DNA of 64,000 nucleotides from Marinomonas sp. SBI8L (GCF_001624705.1 NZ_JSEO01000018.1:44819-108818); one strand, 5' to 3'; shown: positions 26,392-37,468, counted from the first letter of the stretch. Notes: generated by a model not told the origin, from the letters alone. Numbers and translations are program-made.

Positions 26392-28314
26392 ATGAGTATA
26401 TTTGACCATGTTCAATCTCGTTATGATTCTCAGCAAGACGAAGAGATGTCATTAGACGAATACTTGAACCTATGTAAAACGGATGTTGGTGCATATGCAA
26501 CACCTGCGGAGCGCCTGCTAAAAGCCATTGGTGAACCTAAGATCATAGATACATCAAAAGAACCTAGGTTAAGCCGAATTTTTTCGAACAAATTAATTAA
26601 ACAATATCCAAGCTTTGAAGCTTTTTACGGTATGGAAGAAGCCATAGAAAGGATAGTTGCTTTTTTAACACATGCTTCTCAAGGTTTGGAAGAATCAAAG
26701 CAGGTTCTATATCTGCTTGGGCCTGTTGGGGGGGGGAAATCCTCGCTTGCTGAAAAGCTAAAAGAATTAATGCAAAGTGTTCCTTTCTACGCGATTAAAG
26801 GATCACCTGTTTTTGAATCGCCTCTGTCTGTATTTGATGTCAGAGAAGATGGCGATATTCTTAATGAAGTCTATGGTATTCCAAGACGTTACCTTAAAGG
26901 TTCTATGTCACCATGGGCAACAAAACGCCTAACCGAATTTAACGGTGATATTAGCCAGTTTAAAGTGGTTAAGGTCTATCCTTCTATTCTTCAACAAGTA
27001 GCTATTTCAAAAACAGAACCTGGAGATGAAAACAACCAAGATATATCTGCATTAGTAGGTAAAGTTGATATTCGTAAGCTAGAGTTCTTCGAGCAAAATG
27101 ATGCTGATGCTTATAGTTTCTCTGGCGGCTTATGCCGAGGCAATAGAGGTATCATGGAGTTTGTGGAAATGTTTAAAGCACCTATAAAAGTGCTGCATCC
27201 ACTTCTAACGGCCACCCAAGAAGGTAACTACAATGGTACTGAGGGGTTAGGTGGTATTCCATTTGATGGCATTATCTTAGCTCACTCGAACGAATCTGAG
27301 TGGCAGTCATTTAAGAATAATAAAACCAATGAAGCTTTCATCGATAGGGTATATACCGTCAAGGTACCTTACTGTACTCGTGTCTCTGAAGAGATGAGTA
27401 TTTATCAGAAGCTTTTGGAGCATAGCTCTCTTAAATCGGCACCTTGTGCTCCAGATACATTAAAAATGCTTGCTCAGTTTACTGTCTTATCTAGGGTGAA
27501 AGAGCCTGAAAATTCATCAGTTTACTCGAAAATGAGAATCTATGATGGTGAAACATTGAAAGATGTGGATCCAAAAGCGAAATCTTTGCAAGAGTATAAA
27601 GATGCTGCTGGTGTTGATGAAGGAATGGATGGTCTATCAACTCGATTCGCATTCAAAATTTTATCTAAGGTCTTTAACTTTGATCCGGTTGAAGTTGCTG
27701 CTAACCCAGTTCACCTTATGTATGTTCTTGAGCAGCAAATTGATCAAGAGCAGTTTGATCAAGAACGACATGATAGATATTTAAGAAGTTTGAAAGAGTA
27801 TCTCGCTCCTAGATATGTCGAATTTATCGGTAAAGAAATACAAACAGCTTATTTAGAGTCTTATTCTGAGTATGGCCAAAATATCTTTGATCGATATGTG
27901 ACTTATGCTGATTTCTGGATTCAGGATCAGGAATACCGTGACCCTGAAACTGGAGATATTTTAGATAGAGCATCAATCAATGATGAACTTGAAAAAATAG
28001 AAAAGCCAGCGGGCATTAGTAACCCTAAAGACTTCAGGAATGAAGTGGTTAACTTTGTTTTAAGGGCGAGAGCTAATTACAACGGTAAGAACCCATCCTG
28101 GTTAAGTTATGAAAAACTCAGGATAGTGATTGAGCGCAAAATGTTCTCCAATACGGAAGATTTGTTACCTGTTATCTCATTTAGTGCGAAATCTTCGACC
28201 GAAGATAAAACCAAACATAATGAGTTTGTGAAACGTATGGTGAAAAGAGGTTATACCGAGAAACAGGTGAGGCTACTTTCTGAGTGGTACTTAAGAGTGC
28301 GTAAATCACAGTAA
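26392..28314 (+). CDS. prkA: PrkA family serine protein kinase
   Basis: A 640-residue PrkA protein, with an AAA-like ATPase core followed by a kinase-related C-terminal region. The P-loop GPVGGGKSSL is at residues 110-119, and the family-typical N-terminus MSIFDHVQSRYDSQQ is present. A longer frame opens at 26281, but AGGGGACAATAAC before 26392 and the conserved N-terminus fix the start. In Escherichia coli the homologue YeaG works with YeaH in nitrogen and stress responses. Here prkA is followed by yeaH and ycgB, the usual trio. The P-loop is encoded by a nine-G run at 26728-26736. Confidence 0.95.
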   Translation: MSIFDHVQSRYDSQQDEEMSLDEYLNLCKTDVGAYATPAERLLKAIGEPKIIDTSKEPRLSRIFSNKLIKQYPSFEAFYGMEEAIERIVAFLTHASQGLEESKQVLYLLGPVGGGKSSLAEKLKELMQSVPFYAIKGSPVFESPLSVFDVREDGDILNEVYGIPRRYLKGSMSPWATKRLTEFNGDISQFKVVKVYPSILQQVAISKTEPGDENNQDISALVGKVDIRKLEFFEQNDADAYSFSGGLCRGNRGIMEFVEMFKAPIKVLHPLLTATQEGNYNGTEGLGGIPFDGIILAHSNESEWQSFKNNKTNEAFIDRVYTVKVPYCTRVSEEMSIYQKLLEHSSLKSAPCAPDTLKMLAQFTVLSRVKEPENSSVYSKMRIYDGETLKDVDPKAKSLQEYKDAAGVDEGMDGLSTRFAFKILSKVFNFDPVEVAANPVHLMYVLEQQIDQEQFDQERHDRYLRSLKEYLAPRYVEFIGKEIQTAYLESYSEYGQNIFDRYVTYADFWIQDQEYRDPETGDILDRASINDELEKIEKPAGISNPKDFRNEVVNFVLRARANYNGKNPSWLSYEKLRIVIERKMFSNTEDLLPVISFSAKSSTEDKTKHNEFVKRMVKRGYTEKQVRLLSEWYLRVRKSQ

Positions 28315-28323
28315 AGAAAACCC

Positions 28324-28353
28324 AACAACACTTCCTATGTTGGAAGTGTTGTT
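28324..28353 (+). other. Intercistronic hairpin between prkA and yeaH
   Basis: AACAACACTTCC (28324-28335) and GGAAGTGTTGTT (28342-28353) make a perfect 12-bp stem with a 6-base loop, 10 bases after the prkA stop. No U tract follows; it may protect or partly attenuate the transcript. Confidence 0.6.
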
Positions 28354-28417
28354 AGCCTATTTCAGGCATTGGTGAGAAACCAGTGTCTCTTCTTTAAGCT
28401 GCATAGGAGGTGAGCCC

Positions 28418-29710
28418 ATGTCTTATATAATTGACCGCCGCCTGAATGGAAAGCACAAGAGTAGTGTCAACCGACAGCGATTTTTACGCCGTTACCAAAA
28501 GCATATTAAAAAAGCGGTAGAAGAAGCTGTTAACGAAAGAAGCATTAAAGACTTGAATCGTGGTGAAAAAATCACCATACCACAACAGGATATACACGAA
28601 CCTTCTTTTGGCCATGGCCAAGGAGGAACTGGCTCCATTGTTCACCCAGGTAATAAAGAGTTCAACACTGGAGATCGTATTCCAAAGCCACCTAGTGGTG
28701 GAGGGCAAGGCAGTGGCTCGGGTGATGCCAGTGATCAAGGGGAAGGGGAAGACGATTTTGTTTTTCAAATCTCACAAGAAGAGTTTCTCGACTATGTTTT
28801 CGAGGACCTTGAATTACCTAACCTTTTGCAAAAAGAATTAAAAGAAATTAAAGAGTTTTCTTTAAAACATGCGGGTATCGTATCAGACGGTACACCATCT
28901 AAATTGAACATAGTGCGTTCTATGCGAAATGCTCAAGCACGCCGTATTGTTATGAGTAGAAGTTCAAAACGGCTTTTACTTGAAATTGAAGAGCAGATTG
29001 AAGAAATTGAAAAAAAAGATGCTGCTCTTAAAGATGAAAGCTTGCTGAAAGAATTGTTATTACAAGCTGAACAGTTGCGTCAAAAAATTGATAAAACGCC
29101 TTTTCTAGACAGTTATGACCTTAGATACAACCATCATGTTAAAGAACCTAAACCAAGTAGTCAGGCGGTTATGTTCTGTATTATGGATGTATCGGGTTCT
29201 ATGACCCAAGAAACTAAGAATATTGCTAAACGCTTTTATATTCTCTTATATCTATTTCTTCGCCGTAATTATGAAAAAATAGAAGTCGTCTTTATTCGGC
29301 ATCATACGAGTGCAAAAGAAGTCTCTGAAGAAGAATTTTTCTACTCAAGAGAGACTGGTGGCACCATAGTATCGAGCGCACTCAAGCTTATGGATAAAAT
29401 CATTCAAGATAGATATCCATCCAATGCTTGGAATATCTACGCCGCTCAGGCTTCTGATGGTGATAACTGGGATGATGATTCTGATACTTGTCGTAAAATC
29501 TTGGAAGAATCCATTATTGATCAGGTGCAATATTTTACCTATATCGAAATCACACCAAGAAACCACCAGAGCCTTTGGTATGCTTACGAGCAGGTTCAAA
29601 ATACACATCCTAGCTATTTTTCCATGCGCCACATTACAGACCTGACCGATATTTATCCGGTATTTAGAGATTTGTTCCAAAGGAGGTTGCATGAGTCAAG
29701 CCAAAACTAA
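28418..29710 (+). CDS. yeaH: YeaH/YhbH family protein (DUF444, VWA-like)
   Basis: A 430-residue DUF444 protein. A polar N-terminal third holds a glycine-rich stretch near residues 90-110 ([18 protein letters not shown]), then a coiled region rich in Glu and Lys, then a von Willebrand A-type domain with the metal site DVSGSM (about residue 256) and later TGGT and SDGDN segments. AGGAGGTGAGCCC gives a strong ribosome site. It sits between prkA and ycgB, overlapping the latter by 20 bases. In the enteric system it partners with the YeaG kinase; its molecular role is not settled. Confidence 0.93.
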   Translation: MSYIIDRRLNGKHKSSVNRQRFLRRYQKHIKKAVEEAVNERSIKDLNRGEKITIPQQDIHEPSFGHGQGGTGSIVHPGNKEFNTGDRIPKPPSGGGQGSGSGDASDQGEGEDDFVFQISQEEFLDYVFEDLELPNLLQKELKEIKEFSLKHAGIVSDGTPSKLNIVRSMRNAQARRIVMSRSSKRLLLEIEEQIEEIEKKDAALKDESLLKELLLQAEQLRQKIDKTPFLDSYDLRYNHHVKEPKPSSQAVMFCIMDVSGSMTQETKNIAKRFYILLYLFLRRNYEKIEVVFIRHHTSAKEVSEEEFFYSRETGGTIVSSALKLMDKIIQDRYPSNAWNIYAAQASDGDNWDDDSDTCRKILEESIIDQVQYFTYIEITPRNHQSLWYAYEQVQNTHPSYFSMRHITDLTDIYPVFRDLFQRRLHESSQN

Positions 29711-31208
29711 GCGGAATTTCTTGTCAACAGGATCTGATTGGACATTTGATTTAATAGAAACCTACGACAAAGAAATCGGCAAGATAGCAGCAGAGTTTGG
29801 TTTGGATACCTATCCAAACCAAATTGAAGTGATTAGCTCTGAGCAGATGATGGATGCTTATGCGTCTGTAGGTATGCCATTGGGCTATCACCATTGGTCA
29901 TATGGTAAGCAATTTTTAGATGTTGAACAGAACTATAAGCGCGGCCGTATGGGGTTAGCTTATGAGATAGTGATTAACTCTTCTCCTTGTATTGCTTACC
30001 TTATGGAAGAAAATAATATGATGATGCAGGCCTTGGTAATTGCCCATGCCTGTTATGGCCATAATTCTTTCTTTAAAGGAAATTACCTTTTTAAAACCTG
30101 GACAGATGCAACGGCTATTATTGATTACCTTGTATTTGCGAAGAAGTATGTTCAAAAATGCGAAGAAAAATATGGCATAGAAGATGTTGAGCTCACTTTA
30201 GATTCATGTCATGCCTTGATGAACTTTGGGGTAGATAGGTATAAGCGTCCTGTGCCTCTATCAGCAGAAGAAGAAAAAGCAAGAGTTTCTGAAAGAGAGC
30301 ATCAATTACAACAGCAAGTTAACGACCTTTGGCGCACTATCCCTAAGTCTGATAAGCCTGGAGATGGTGAAGATATTAGAGAATCTTTCCCTAGCGAGCC
30401 TCAGGAAAACCTACTTTATTTTCTAGAAAAACACGCGCCTCTTTTAAAACCATGGCAACGTGAATTAGTTCGGATTGTGCGCAAAATGGCGCAATATTTT
30501 TATCCTCAAAGACAAACTCAGGTAATGAATGAAGGGTGGGCGTCATTCTGGCACTACACGCTTGTTAATAGCTTATATGACAAAGGCTTAGTAGAAGATG
30601 GCTTTATTCTAGAGTTTTTACAGTCGCATACGAATGTGGTTTATCAACCTTCTTTTGATTCTCAGTTTTACTCTGGCATTAACCCTTATGCTCTTGGTTT
30701 TGCTATGTATACCGATATTAAGAGAATTTGTGAAAACCCAACCCAAGAAGACAGGGAGTGGTTTCCTGATTATGTTGATAAGCCTTGGTTAGAGGTTTTA
30801 GATTTTGCCATGCGTAACTTCAAAGATGAGAGCTTTATATTGCAGTTTTTATCACCAAAGTTAATGCGTGATTTTCGCTTTTTTGGCTTAGAAAATGATG
30901 TGTTAGATCCTTTTGTTGAAGTTAAAGAAATTCATAATGACGAAGGTTATCGTTTACTAAGAGACCGATTGGCACAACAGTACAACTTGAGCTATCGAGA
31001 GCCTAATATACAGGTGCAAAAAGTAAACATTTTGGGAGATAGGAGCTTAGTATTAAAACACACTATGAATGGTGATCGACCACTTAATGAGGACACAGTT
31101 GAAGTGTTAAAGCACTTTAGACGTTTATGGGGGTTCGATGTTAGGTTGGAATCATGGGGCAAAGATGGCTTAGTAAAAAGCTATACCTGTACCGACGATT
31201 CAGAGTAA
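29691..31208 (+). CDS. ycgB: SpoVR family protein (YcgB)
   Basis: A 505-residue SpoVR-like protein: HHWSYGKQF near residue 64, [15 protein letters not shown] near residue 122, and [20 protein letters not shown] near residue 280. The His, Glu and Trp residues in these motifs are strongly conserved. SpoVR was found as a spore cortex protein in Bacillus; in Gram-negative bacteria it forms a trio with PrkA and YeaH. AAAGGAGGTTGC precedes the ATG, which lies inside the end of yeaH (20-base overlap), so the two are translated together. Confidence 0.95.
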   Translation: MSQAKTKRNFLSTGSDWTFDLIETYDKEIGKIAAEFGLDTYPNQIEVISSEQMMDAYASVGMPLGYHHWSYGKQFLDVEQNYKRGRMGLAYEIVINSSPCIAYLMEENNMMMQALVIAHACYGHNSFFKGNYLFKTWTDATAIIDYLVFAKKYVQKCEEKYGIEDVELTLDSCHALMNFGVDRYKRPVPLSAEEEKARVSEREHQLQQQVNDLWRTIPKSDKPGDGEDIRESFPSEPQENLLYFLEKHAPLLKPWQRELVRIVRKMAQYFYPQRQTQVMNEGWASFWHYTLVNSLYDKGLVEDGFILEFLQSHTNVVYQPSFDSQFYSGINPYALGFAMYTDIKRICENPTQEDREWFPDYVDKPWLEVLDFAMRNFKDESFILQFLSPKLMRDFRFFGLENDVLDPFVEVKEIHNDEGYRLLRDRLAQQYNLSYREPNIQVQKVNILGDRSLVLKHTMNGDRPLNEDTVEVLKHFRRLWGFDVRLESWGKDGLVKSYTCTDDSE

Positions 31209-31229
31209 AACAAACTGAGTAAACTAACT

Positions 31230-31263
31230 AGGGGAAAGTATTTAATGTCTGATGCTTTCCCCT
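31230..31263 (+). terminator. Likely terminator of the prkA-yeaH-ycgB operon
   Basis: AGGGGAAAG (31230-31238) pairs with CTTTCCCCT (31255-31263) across a 16-base spacer, 22 bases after the ycgB stop; TTGATTCTCTT follows, only moderately T-rich. Confidence 0.55.
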
Positions 31264-31325
31264 TGATTCTCTTCCCTAGAATGTGATCTCATTTGTTGTT
31301 TAATGTCTTGAGCAACATTTCTTTT

Positions 31326-31808
31326 ATGAATAAACCCCAAATAATTGATGCCATTGTTAGCATGCTTGAAAAGCGGTTTGAAACTGCCGCGGCAGCAGCC
31401 CTTCAAGCCTATGAAGCGGCTACGGATAAAGAAACTGTCGCAGAAAATAAATACGATACATTTGGTTTAGAAGCTTCCTATTTAGCCCATGGGCAATCTC
31501 AGAGAGTGATTGAATGTGAGAATGATTTAAAACACTTTTTAGCTACTGATTTTAAGCAATTTAGAGAAGATGATGAAATTGCTATGGGGGCTTTGATCCG
31601 CTTAACTCATGACTCGGGTAAAGTGATGAACTGTTTCATATCGCCTTGTGCTGGTGGACAAGCATTTGAGTGTGGTGAAATGAATGGTATTTTGATCACA
31701 CCTAATTCACCTATGGGGAAATCGTTAATGGGATCCTTCCTTGAAGATGAAATAAAAGTGGCGATTGGCCATGAGACCAAGTACTACGAAATTACCTACC
31801 TTTGCTAA
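31326..31808 (+). CDS. GreA/GreB-like transcription elongation factor family protein
   Basis: A 160-residue protein. The N-terminal part is helical (FETAAAAALQAYEAATDKET), with ENKYDTFGLEASYLAHGQSQ near residues 40-59. The C-terminal half resembles the Gre C-terminal FKBP-like domain: TPNSPMGKSLMGSFLEDEIK, where the small-residue PxGK motif is typical. The N-terminal coiled-coil differs from true GreA and GreB and lacks an obvious acidic tip pair, so the factor may act on RNA polymerase without cleavage stimulation. I prefer ATG 31326 over the upstream non-ATG start at 31293 because the latter adds a hydrophobic piece foreign to the family. Confidence 0.75.
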   Translation: MNKPQIIDAIVSMLEKRFETAAAAALQAYEAATDKETVAENKYDTFGLEASYLAHGQSQRVIECENDLKHFLATDFKQFREDDEIAMGALIRLTHDSGKVMNCFISPCAGGQAFECGEMNGILITPNSPMGKSLMGSFLEDEIKVAIGHETKYYEITYLC

Positions 31809-31915
31809 TTTAATATATTTTTAAGTTGTCCATAGATAAACACTCGAATCATTTTTTTAGCTATGTTATTTTGCCCGCCCATTTTTTAAAACGAACTGTA
31901 TAGGCTGATAAATAA

Positions 31916-33286
31916 ATGATAGCTGGATTTGACTATGGTACTTCTAATTGCGCGATATCAGCTATTTCTGGTGACACCCAAGAGGTTGGCCTTGTTGAGT
32001 TAGAGCAGAGTAAATGCTTTGTACCTTCAACTTTGTATGCTCTAGAGCGTGAACTGATTGTTGAATCTGTGGCGCTGAATATTAAAGATGCCAACTGTAA
32101 ATCTGAGTTTCTTCAGAATCGTAAGAACCAGTTAAACATGGCTCAAAGGGTGAGGCGAGAAGCTGATATACAACAGGATGAGCAAAGTTTGTTCTTTGGG
32201 CGTGATGCTTTTGCCCAATATTTAGCTCAGCCTGATGAAGGCTACTTTGTAAAATCTCCTAAATCTTTCTTAGGAGGCAGTGGCTTTAGAGCAGAGTTCA
32301 TTCATTTCTTTGAGGATGTTGTGACTGCTATGATGCAAAACATTAAGCAGCAAGCAGAGCAGAGTTTAGGCCACGAATTACTTCATACAGTTGTTGGTCG
32401 TCCTGTCAATTTTCAAGGCATTAATGCGGATAACGCTAACCGACAAGCGTTAGATATTTTAACAACCTCAGCTAAACGTGCTGGTTTTAAGTCTGTTGAG
32501 TTTCTGTACGAACCTATTGCTGCAGGTTTAGCGTTTGAGAGCCGTCTGGAAGATGATAAAACCGTATTAGTGGTAGATATTGGTGGTGGTACGAGTGACT
32601 GTGCCATGGTTCGTATGGGTCCAAATTACCGTAATAAACTTGATCGTTCAGCTGATTTTCTTGGTCATACAGGGGAAAGAGTCGGCGGTAATGACTTGGA
32701 TATTCAACTAGCAGGCAAAAACCTTATGCCTTTATTTGGTATGGAGTCTAGCTTGAAAAACGGCCTTCCTATGCCAACGCAAGTTTTTTGGGATGCGGTA
32801 ACAACTAATGATGTAAGTGCTCAAGCAAGTTTTAATAGTTTGCAAACACAAGTACATCTTGAGCAAATGTATCGTGATGCGAAAGAGCCAAATTTATTAG
32901 AGCGTTTTATAAACTTGCGAGAAGAAAAGCAAAACTTTCATCTTGTTAGAGATGCAGAGCAATGCAAGATTGCTTTGTCTGATAATTTGATTCATACCTT
33001 AGATTTAGATTATGTTGAATCTGGCTTAACTTGTGATGTTTCTCGTGACAGCTATGCGGATCGCATTCAGCCTCCTTTAACAAAAATGCTGAACCTAATG
33101 GAAGATGTAGTAAAGCAAGCTGGTGTACAACCGGATCTTGTCTTTGTGACTGGTGGTTCTGCTCAATCGCCAGTGATTAGAGAAGCGATTGCTCAAAGGT
33201 TAGGACAGGTTGAAATTCTTGATGGGGATCATTTTGGTAGTGTGGCCGCAGGGCTAGGAGTCTGGGCTAACAAAATTTACGCCTAG
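31916..33286 (+). CDS. yegD: Hsp70-like chaperone YegD
   Basis: A 456-residue actin-fold ATPase of the YegD group. The nucleotide site is visible: phosphate 1 GFDYGTSNCAIS (residues 4-15), phosphate 2 VVDIGGGTSDCAM (around 220), adenosine motif VFVTGGSAQSPVI (around 405) and YEPIAAGLAFE (around 200). It lacks the Hsp70 C-terminal substrate domain, as YegD does, and its length (about 450) agrees. Its partners are not known. A convergent holA follows, with a shared hairpin between. Confidence 0.93.
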   Translation: MIAGFDYGTSNCAISAISGDTQEVGLVELEQSKCFVPSTLYALERELIVESVALNIKDANCKSEFLQNRKNQLNMAQRVRREADIQQDEQSLFFGRDAFAQYLAQPDEGYFVKSPKSFLGGSGFRAEFIHFFEDVVTAMMQNIKQQAEQSLGHELLHTVVGRPVNFQGINADNANRQALDILTTSAKRAGFKSVEFLYEPIAAGLAFESRLEDDKTVLVVDIGGGTSDCAMVRMGPNYRNKLDRSADFLGHTGERVGGNDLDIQLAGKNLMPLFGMESSLKNGLPMPTQVFWDAVTTNDVSAQASFNSLQTQVHLEQMYRDAKEPNLLERFINLREEKQNFHLVRDAEQCKIALSDNLIHTLDLDYVESGLTCDVSRDSYADRIQPPLTKMLNLMEDVVKQAGVQPDLVFVTGGSAQSPVIREAIAQRLGQVEILDGDHFGSVAAGLGVWANKIYA

Positions 33287-33301
33287 GGAAGCTGCTATTA
33301 T

Positions 33302-33342
33302 CTTAAACCCTTTAACGTGATATTAATGTTAATGGGTTTAAG
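33302..33342. terminator. Hairpin between convergent yegD and holA
   Basis: CTTAAACCCTTTAAC (33302-33316) and GTTAATGGGTTTAAG (33328-33342) pair over 15 positions with one mismatch. Flanks are A/T rich, so it may serve both directions. Confidence 0.6.
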
Positions 33343-33350
33343 CTATTAAG

Positions 33351-34382
33351 TCATGATTCTATATCGAGTTCGGTCTGCACTGCTTTAACACCACAAAACA
33401 TCATCACTAGATTTCTCATGCCAGTATCTATATCTAGGGCGTGAAGGCCCTTAATGGTTTGATCAACTAACGCCATATAGCGCTGCATATAGTTTAAAGT
33501 ATTAATATTATGACGGCTTAGGGCGCTTTCATAAAAAGGGATACGCTTGTCCCAAATTCTTTGTTTTTGGCAGGCCTGCCTAACTGGCATGCTGGTACTT
33601 GCTTGAACCAGTTTATCTAATGTTTGTATCTCGCGATTCAGTAACCAAAGTAGGATGTTGTTATCAACCCCTTCAGCACTTAATTGCTGTAAGCAGTGTA
33701 ATGATTCTTTTACTTTACCCATGAGAATTCGATCACTTAAATCATAAACTGAATAGCGACTACTATCAGAAACAGAGTCAGCTATCATTTGTTCATCAAT
33801 CTTGCTTCCAGGAGCATGGGTTAAGACGAGCTTTTCAAGTTCCTGTGATAGAGCTAGTAGGTTGCCTTCATTACGCTCACAGATCAAAGCAGCGGCGTCA
33901 CGAGTCAGGCTTAGCTCTAAACTAGTGGCTCTCTTTTGTAGCCATTGACCAAGGCGGTTGCTTCCAACGGGCCATATTTGAACAAAAACACCTTGTGATT
34001 CAAGCTTGGTGAACCACTTAGTTTTTTGGCTGCGGCCATCTAATTTAGGTAAGGTAAGCAGAATAATATTATCTGTGCTTAGCTCATTTCCTAATTGAGT
34101 TAAGGCTTTAGTATGTTTCTCTGAAAGCTTGTCAATTTGTATATCGAACAGACGCTGAGAGGAGAATAGAGACAGAGCTTGGTTTTCTTGGATAACTTCT
34201 TGCCAATCAAACTGAGCATCAGCGACAAATCGTAAGCGCTCGTCTATGCCTTTGCTTGGGAGTATACGGCGAATAGCATCACTGGCTTCTTGAACCAACA
34301 AAGTTTCATCACCAGAGATAATATAAATCGGGTGAATTTGCTTATTAATCGTTTGTTCAATTTGCTCTGTTTTAACTTTCAT
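33351..34382 (-). CDS. holA: DNA polymerase III delta subunit
   Basis: A 343-residue clamp-loader delta subunit. The N-terminal region contains HPIYIISGDETLLVQEASDA (residues 17-36), the family opening, and the middle has the NEGNLLALSQELEKL segment (near residue 163) common to HolA proteins. It opens the beta clamp on DNA with the other clamp-loader subunits. It is the last gene of leuS-lptE-holA, a classic gammaproteobacterial order; 32 bases separate it from lptE. Confidence 0.95.
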   Translation of the reverse strand: MKVKTEQIEQTINKQIHPIYIISGDETLLVQEASDAIRRILPSKGIDERLRFVADAQFDWQEVIQENQALSLFSSQRLFDIQIDKLSEKHTKALTQLGNELSTDNIILLTLPKLDGRSQKTKWFTKLESQGVFVQIWPVGSNRLGQWLQKRATSLELSLTRDAAALICERNEGNLLALSQELEKLVLTHAPGSKIDEQMIADSVSDSSRYSVYDLSDRILMGKVKESLHCLQQLSAEGVDNNILLWLLNREIQTLDKLVQASTSMPVRQACQKQRIWDKRIPFYESALSRHNINTLNYMQRYMALVDQTIKGLHALDIDTGMRNLVMMFCGVKAVQTELDIES

Positions 34383-34414
34383 CTAATGGTTTTCTTAAGC
34401 TTATTCTGCTGATG

Positions 34415-34951
34415 TTATAAAGGGGAATAAGCGAGGTCGTTTACTAGCTGTTTTGCTAGATCTTCCGCCATATCTTGCATTTGCTCTTTATTGTAAGCAA
34501 GCACAGTATCGTCGCTGGCATCCTGATTAGATAAGGTTCTTGATAGGGTTACTATGCGAGGCCCATACAAAGATTTCCCAGTATTATTACGAATAAAGTA
34601 ACTTACCTTTAAGGTTCTTTCTCTTTCAGTGACATCATTATTGCTAGCGGTTGATAAGGTTCTATCAGTAAAAGTGATTTTTAGGACTTTTAGTTCGAGT
34701 ACTGAATCATCAACTTGGGCATCTTCATCAATGATGGAAACATCAGCAAGAATAAGCGCTTTATTAAGCGATTGATCAAAACTTGGCATCTCACTTTGAG
34801 TGTTAAGTTTAAGATTTTTAAGGGCAAGAGGGATGGGCACTTGTCCTTTTAGATGGAAACCACATGCACTGATGAATAGTGCAATAAAACCAATAATGAA
34901 TGCTTTCGTACTGAATGATATGGATTGCTTTTTGAGCTGAGTAAAGGCCAT
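34415..34951 (-). CDS. lptE: LPS assembly lipoprotein LptE
   Basis: A 178-residue outer-membrane lipoprotein. Residues 13-30 are a hydrophobic signal ending with lipobox ISAC; the cysteine is followed by GFHLKG, the hallmark of LptE. The remainder includes RTLKVSYFIRN and LVNDLAYSPL. LptE plugs LptD and delivers lipopolysaccharide to the cell surface. It lies between leuS and holA as in Escherichia coli, where it was first called rlpB. Confidence 0.94.
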   Translation of the reverse strand: MAFTQLKKQSISFSTKAFIIGFIALFISACGFHLKGQVPIPLALKNLKLNTQSEMPSFDQSLNKALILADVSIIDEDAQVDDSVLELKVLKITFTDRTLSTASNNDVTERERTLKVSYFIRNNTGKSLYGPRIVTLSRTLSNQDASDDTVLAYNKEQMQDMAEDLAKQLVNDLAYSPL

Positions 34952-34975
34952 TTATTTATCCCAATATAGAATGAG

Positions 34976-35004
34976 AGAGGGTGAGAAAGAGATTCTCACC
35001 CTCT
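34976..35004 (-). other. Hairpin between leuS and lptE
   Basis: AGAGGGTGAGAA (34976-34987) and TTCTCACCCTCT (34993-35004) form a perfect 12-bp stem with a 5-base loop, directly after the leuS stop on the minus strand. No T run follows, so lptE and holA are probably still read, perhaps at a lower level. Confidence 0.55.
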
Positions 35005-35011
35005 AGCCGTA

Positions 35012-37468
35012 CTAGTTTGCGACTATGTTTACTAGTCGACCAGGTACTACGATGACTTTGCGAACAGTCTTGCCTTCAATAAACTTGATAACATTTTCGT
35101 TAGCAAGTGCTAAGGCTTCAATTTCATCGTTGGTTGCATTGGCAGACACAGACATTTCTGCGCGTTTTTTACCTAATACCTGGACTACGATTGTAAGCTC
35201 ATCTTTAATAAGAGCGCTTTCATCTACTTTTGGCCAAGGCGCATCTACAACGTTAGTCTCATGACCTAGTGCTCCCCATAACTCATGAGAAATGTGTGGC
35301 ACGATTGGAGAAAGACATAAGGTTGCAGCTTCTAGTGCTTCTTGCTCTACCGCTAATCCAAGCTCTGATTTATCTTCGAACTTGCTGATTTCATTACATA
35401 ATTCCATCAGTGCAGCAATCGCCGTATTAAAGGTCTGACGACGTTCAATATCATCTGTCACTTTTGCAATGGTTTCATGTGTTTTACGTCGTAGCGCTTT
35501 TTGGTCTGAGGTTAGCTTGCTTGTATCAAGTTCACCGACTGTACCTGCATTAGTGTGACGGTAAGCCAGAGACCATAAACGGCGTAGGAAACGAGAAGAG
35601 CCATCAACACCCGCATCATTCCATTCAAGTGATTGCTCTGGCGGCGCAGTGAACATGATAAATAGACGTACTGTGTCAGCACCGTACTTCTCAATCATTT
35701 CTTGAGGGTCCACTGTGTTGCCTTTAGATTTAGACATCTTAGTGCCATCTTTATTTACCATACCTTGAGTAAGTAGGCGTTTAAATGGTTCGTTAGATGT
35801 GACTAGACCTGCATCACGAAGTAGTTTGTGGAAAAAACGAGCATAAAGTAAGTGCAAGATTGCGTGTTCAACACCACCGATATATTGGTCAACAGGAAGC
35901 CAGTAGTTTGCTTCTTCTGTTAGCATCATCTCATCACTTTCAGGGCTGCAATAACGAGCATAATACCAAGAGGATTCCATAAAGGTGTCAAAGGTATCTG
36001 TTTCACGTTCAGCAGCCATGCCATCAAACTCAATGGCAGAAAATTCTGGGTTGTTTTTGATTGGAGAGTTAACACCATCCATCACAACATCTGTTGGAAG
36101 TTCAACAGGCAGTTGATCTGCAGGTACGGTTTTAACTTCGCCATTTGGCATGTTAATCGTTGGGATTGGTGTTCCCCAATAACGCTGACGGCTAACACCC
36201 CAGTCACGCAGACGGAAGTTAACTTTAATGTCACCTATACCTTGGTTTTTCATCCATTCACTTACCGCCTTAAATGCAGTACTGAAATCTAAACCATCAA
36301 ATTCGCCAGAATTACATAGAATTCCTTTTTCTGTGTAAGCAGCTTTAGTTAAATCAATCTCATCATTTTCAGCTGTGATAACTTGTTTGATTGGTAAGTC
36401 ATAGGCATTTGCGAATTCAAAGTCTCTTTGATCGTGAGCGGGTACAGACATTACTGCGCCTGAACCATAGTCCATCAAGACAAAGTTAGCGGCATAAACT
36501 GCAATTTCATCACCAGTAATTGGATGAATGGCTTTAAAGCCAGTATCCATACCTTTTTTCTCCATTGTTGCCATATCAGCTTCTGTTGTAGAAGTCTTCT
36601 TACAGTCAGCAATGAAGTTTGCAAGCTCTGGGTTTGTCTCAGCGGCTTCTAGAGTAAGAGGGTGCTCTGTTGCTACTGCCATGTAAGTTACACCCATAAT
36701 TGTATCTGGGCGTGTTGTGTAAACACTGATTCTATCTTCGTTCTTGTCACCTTTGCCTTTGATTGCAAAGCTGAACTCTAATCCTTCTGAACGACCAATC
36801 CAGTTACGCTGCATGGCTTTTACTTTTTCTGGCCATTCATCTAGTTGATCTAGATCGTCCAATAGCTCTTGTGCGTAATCTGTAATACGGATGAACCATT
36901 GTGGGATTTCTTTTCTTTCAACTGTTGTACCACAACGCCAGCAACCACCATCTTCAACCTGCTCATTAGCTAATACAGTTTTATCATGTGGGCACCAGTT
37001 AACTGCTGAAGTTTTTTTGTACGCCATGCCTTTTTCAACAAGTTGAGTGAAAAACCATTGTTCCCAACGGTAATACTCTGGTGTACATGTTGCAATTTCT
37101 CTATCCCAGTCATAACCAAAACCAAGTTGCTTAAGTTGGTCTTTCATATAAGCAATGTTTTCTTTGGTCCATTTAGCTGGTGCAGTTTGGTGTTTGATCG
37201 CTGCATTTTCAGCAGGAAGACCAAAAGCATCCCAACCCATAGGCTGGAGAACATTTTTACCCTGCATACGCTGGTAACGAGAAATAACGTCACCTATGGT
37301 GTAGTTACGCACATGACCCATGTGAAGACGACCACTTGGGTATGGGAACATGGAAAGGCAATAGAACTTTTCCTTGTTGCTATCTGCAACCGCTTTAAAT
37401 ACTTTATTTTCGTCCCAGAATGACTGAGCGATACTTTCTATGTTTTGCGGATTATATTGTTCTTGCAT
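35012..37468 (-). CDS. leuS: Leucyl-tRNA synthetase
   Basis: An 818-residue class I aminoacyl-tRNA synthetase that charges tRNA-Leu. The HIGH-type signature is in [15 protein letters not shown] (about residues 42-56), the CP1 editing domain occupies roughly residues 220-410 and holds [20 protein letters not shown], and the KMSKS signature appears as [12 protein letters not shown] near residue 575. A Cys-rich zinc-binding insert ([10 protein letters not shown]...CWRCGT) is present. It is somewhat shorter than the Escherichia coli enzyme (860) but complete from end to end. Confidence 0.97.
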   Translation of the reverse strand: MQEQYNPQNIESIAQSFWDENKVFKAVADSNKEKFYCLSMFPYPSGRLHMGHVRNYTIGDVISRYQRMQGKNVLQPMGWDAFGLPAENAAIKHQTAPAKWTKENIAYMKDQLKQLGFGYDWDREIATCTPEYYRWEQWFFTQLVEKGMAYKKTSAVNWCPHDKTVLANEQVEDGGCWRCGTTVERKEIPQWFIRITDYAQELLDDLDQLDEWPEKVKAMQRNWIGRSEGLEFSFAIKGKGDKNEDRISVYTTRPDTIMGVTYMAVATEHPLTLEAAETNPELANFIADCKKTSTTEADMATMEKKGMDTGFKAIHPITGDEIAVYAANFVLMDYGSGAVMSVPAHDQRDFEFANAYDLPIKQVITAENDEIDLTKAAYTEKGILCNSGEFDGLDFSTAFKAVSEWMKNQGIGDIKVNFRLRDWGVSRQRYWGTPIPTINMPNGEVKTVPADQLPVELPTDVVMDGVNSPIKNNPEFSAIEFDGMAAERETDTFDTFMESSWYYARYCSPESDEMMLTEEANYWLPVDQYIGGVEHAILHLLYARFFHKLLRDAGLVTSNEPFKRLLTQGMVNKDGTKMSKSKGNTVDPQEMIEKYGADTVRLFIMFTAPPEQSLEWNDAGVDGSSRFLRRLWSLAYRHTNAGTVGELDTSKLTSDQKALRRKTHETIAKVTDDIERRQTFNTAIAALMELCNEISKFEDKSELGLAVEQEALEAATLCLSPIVPHISHELWGALGHETNVVDAPWPKVDESALIKDELTIVVQVLGKKRAEMSVSANATNDEIEALALANENVIKFIEGKTVRKVIVVPGRLVNIVAN

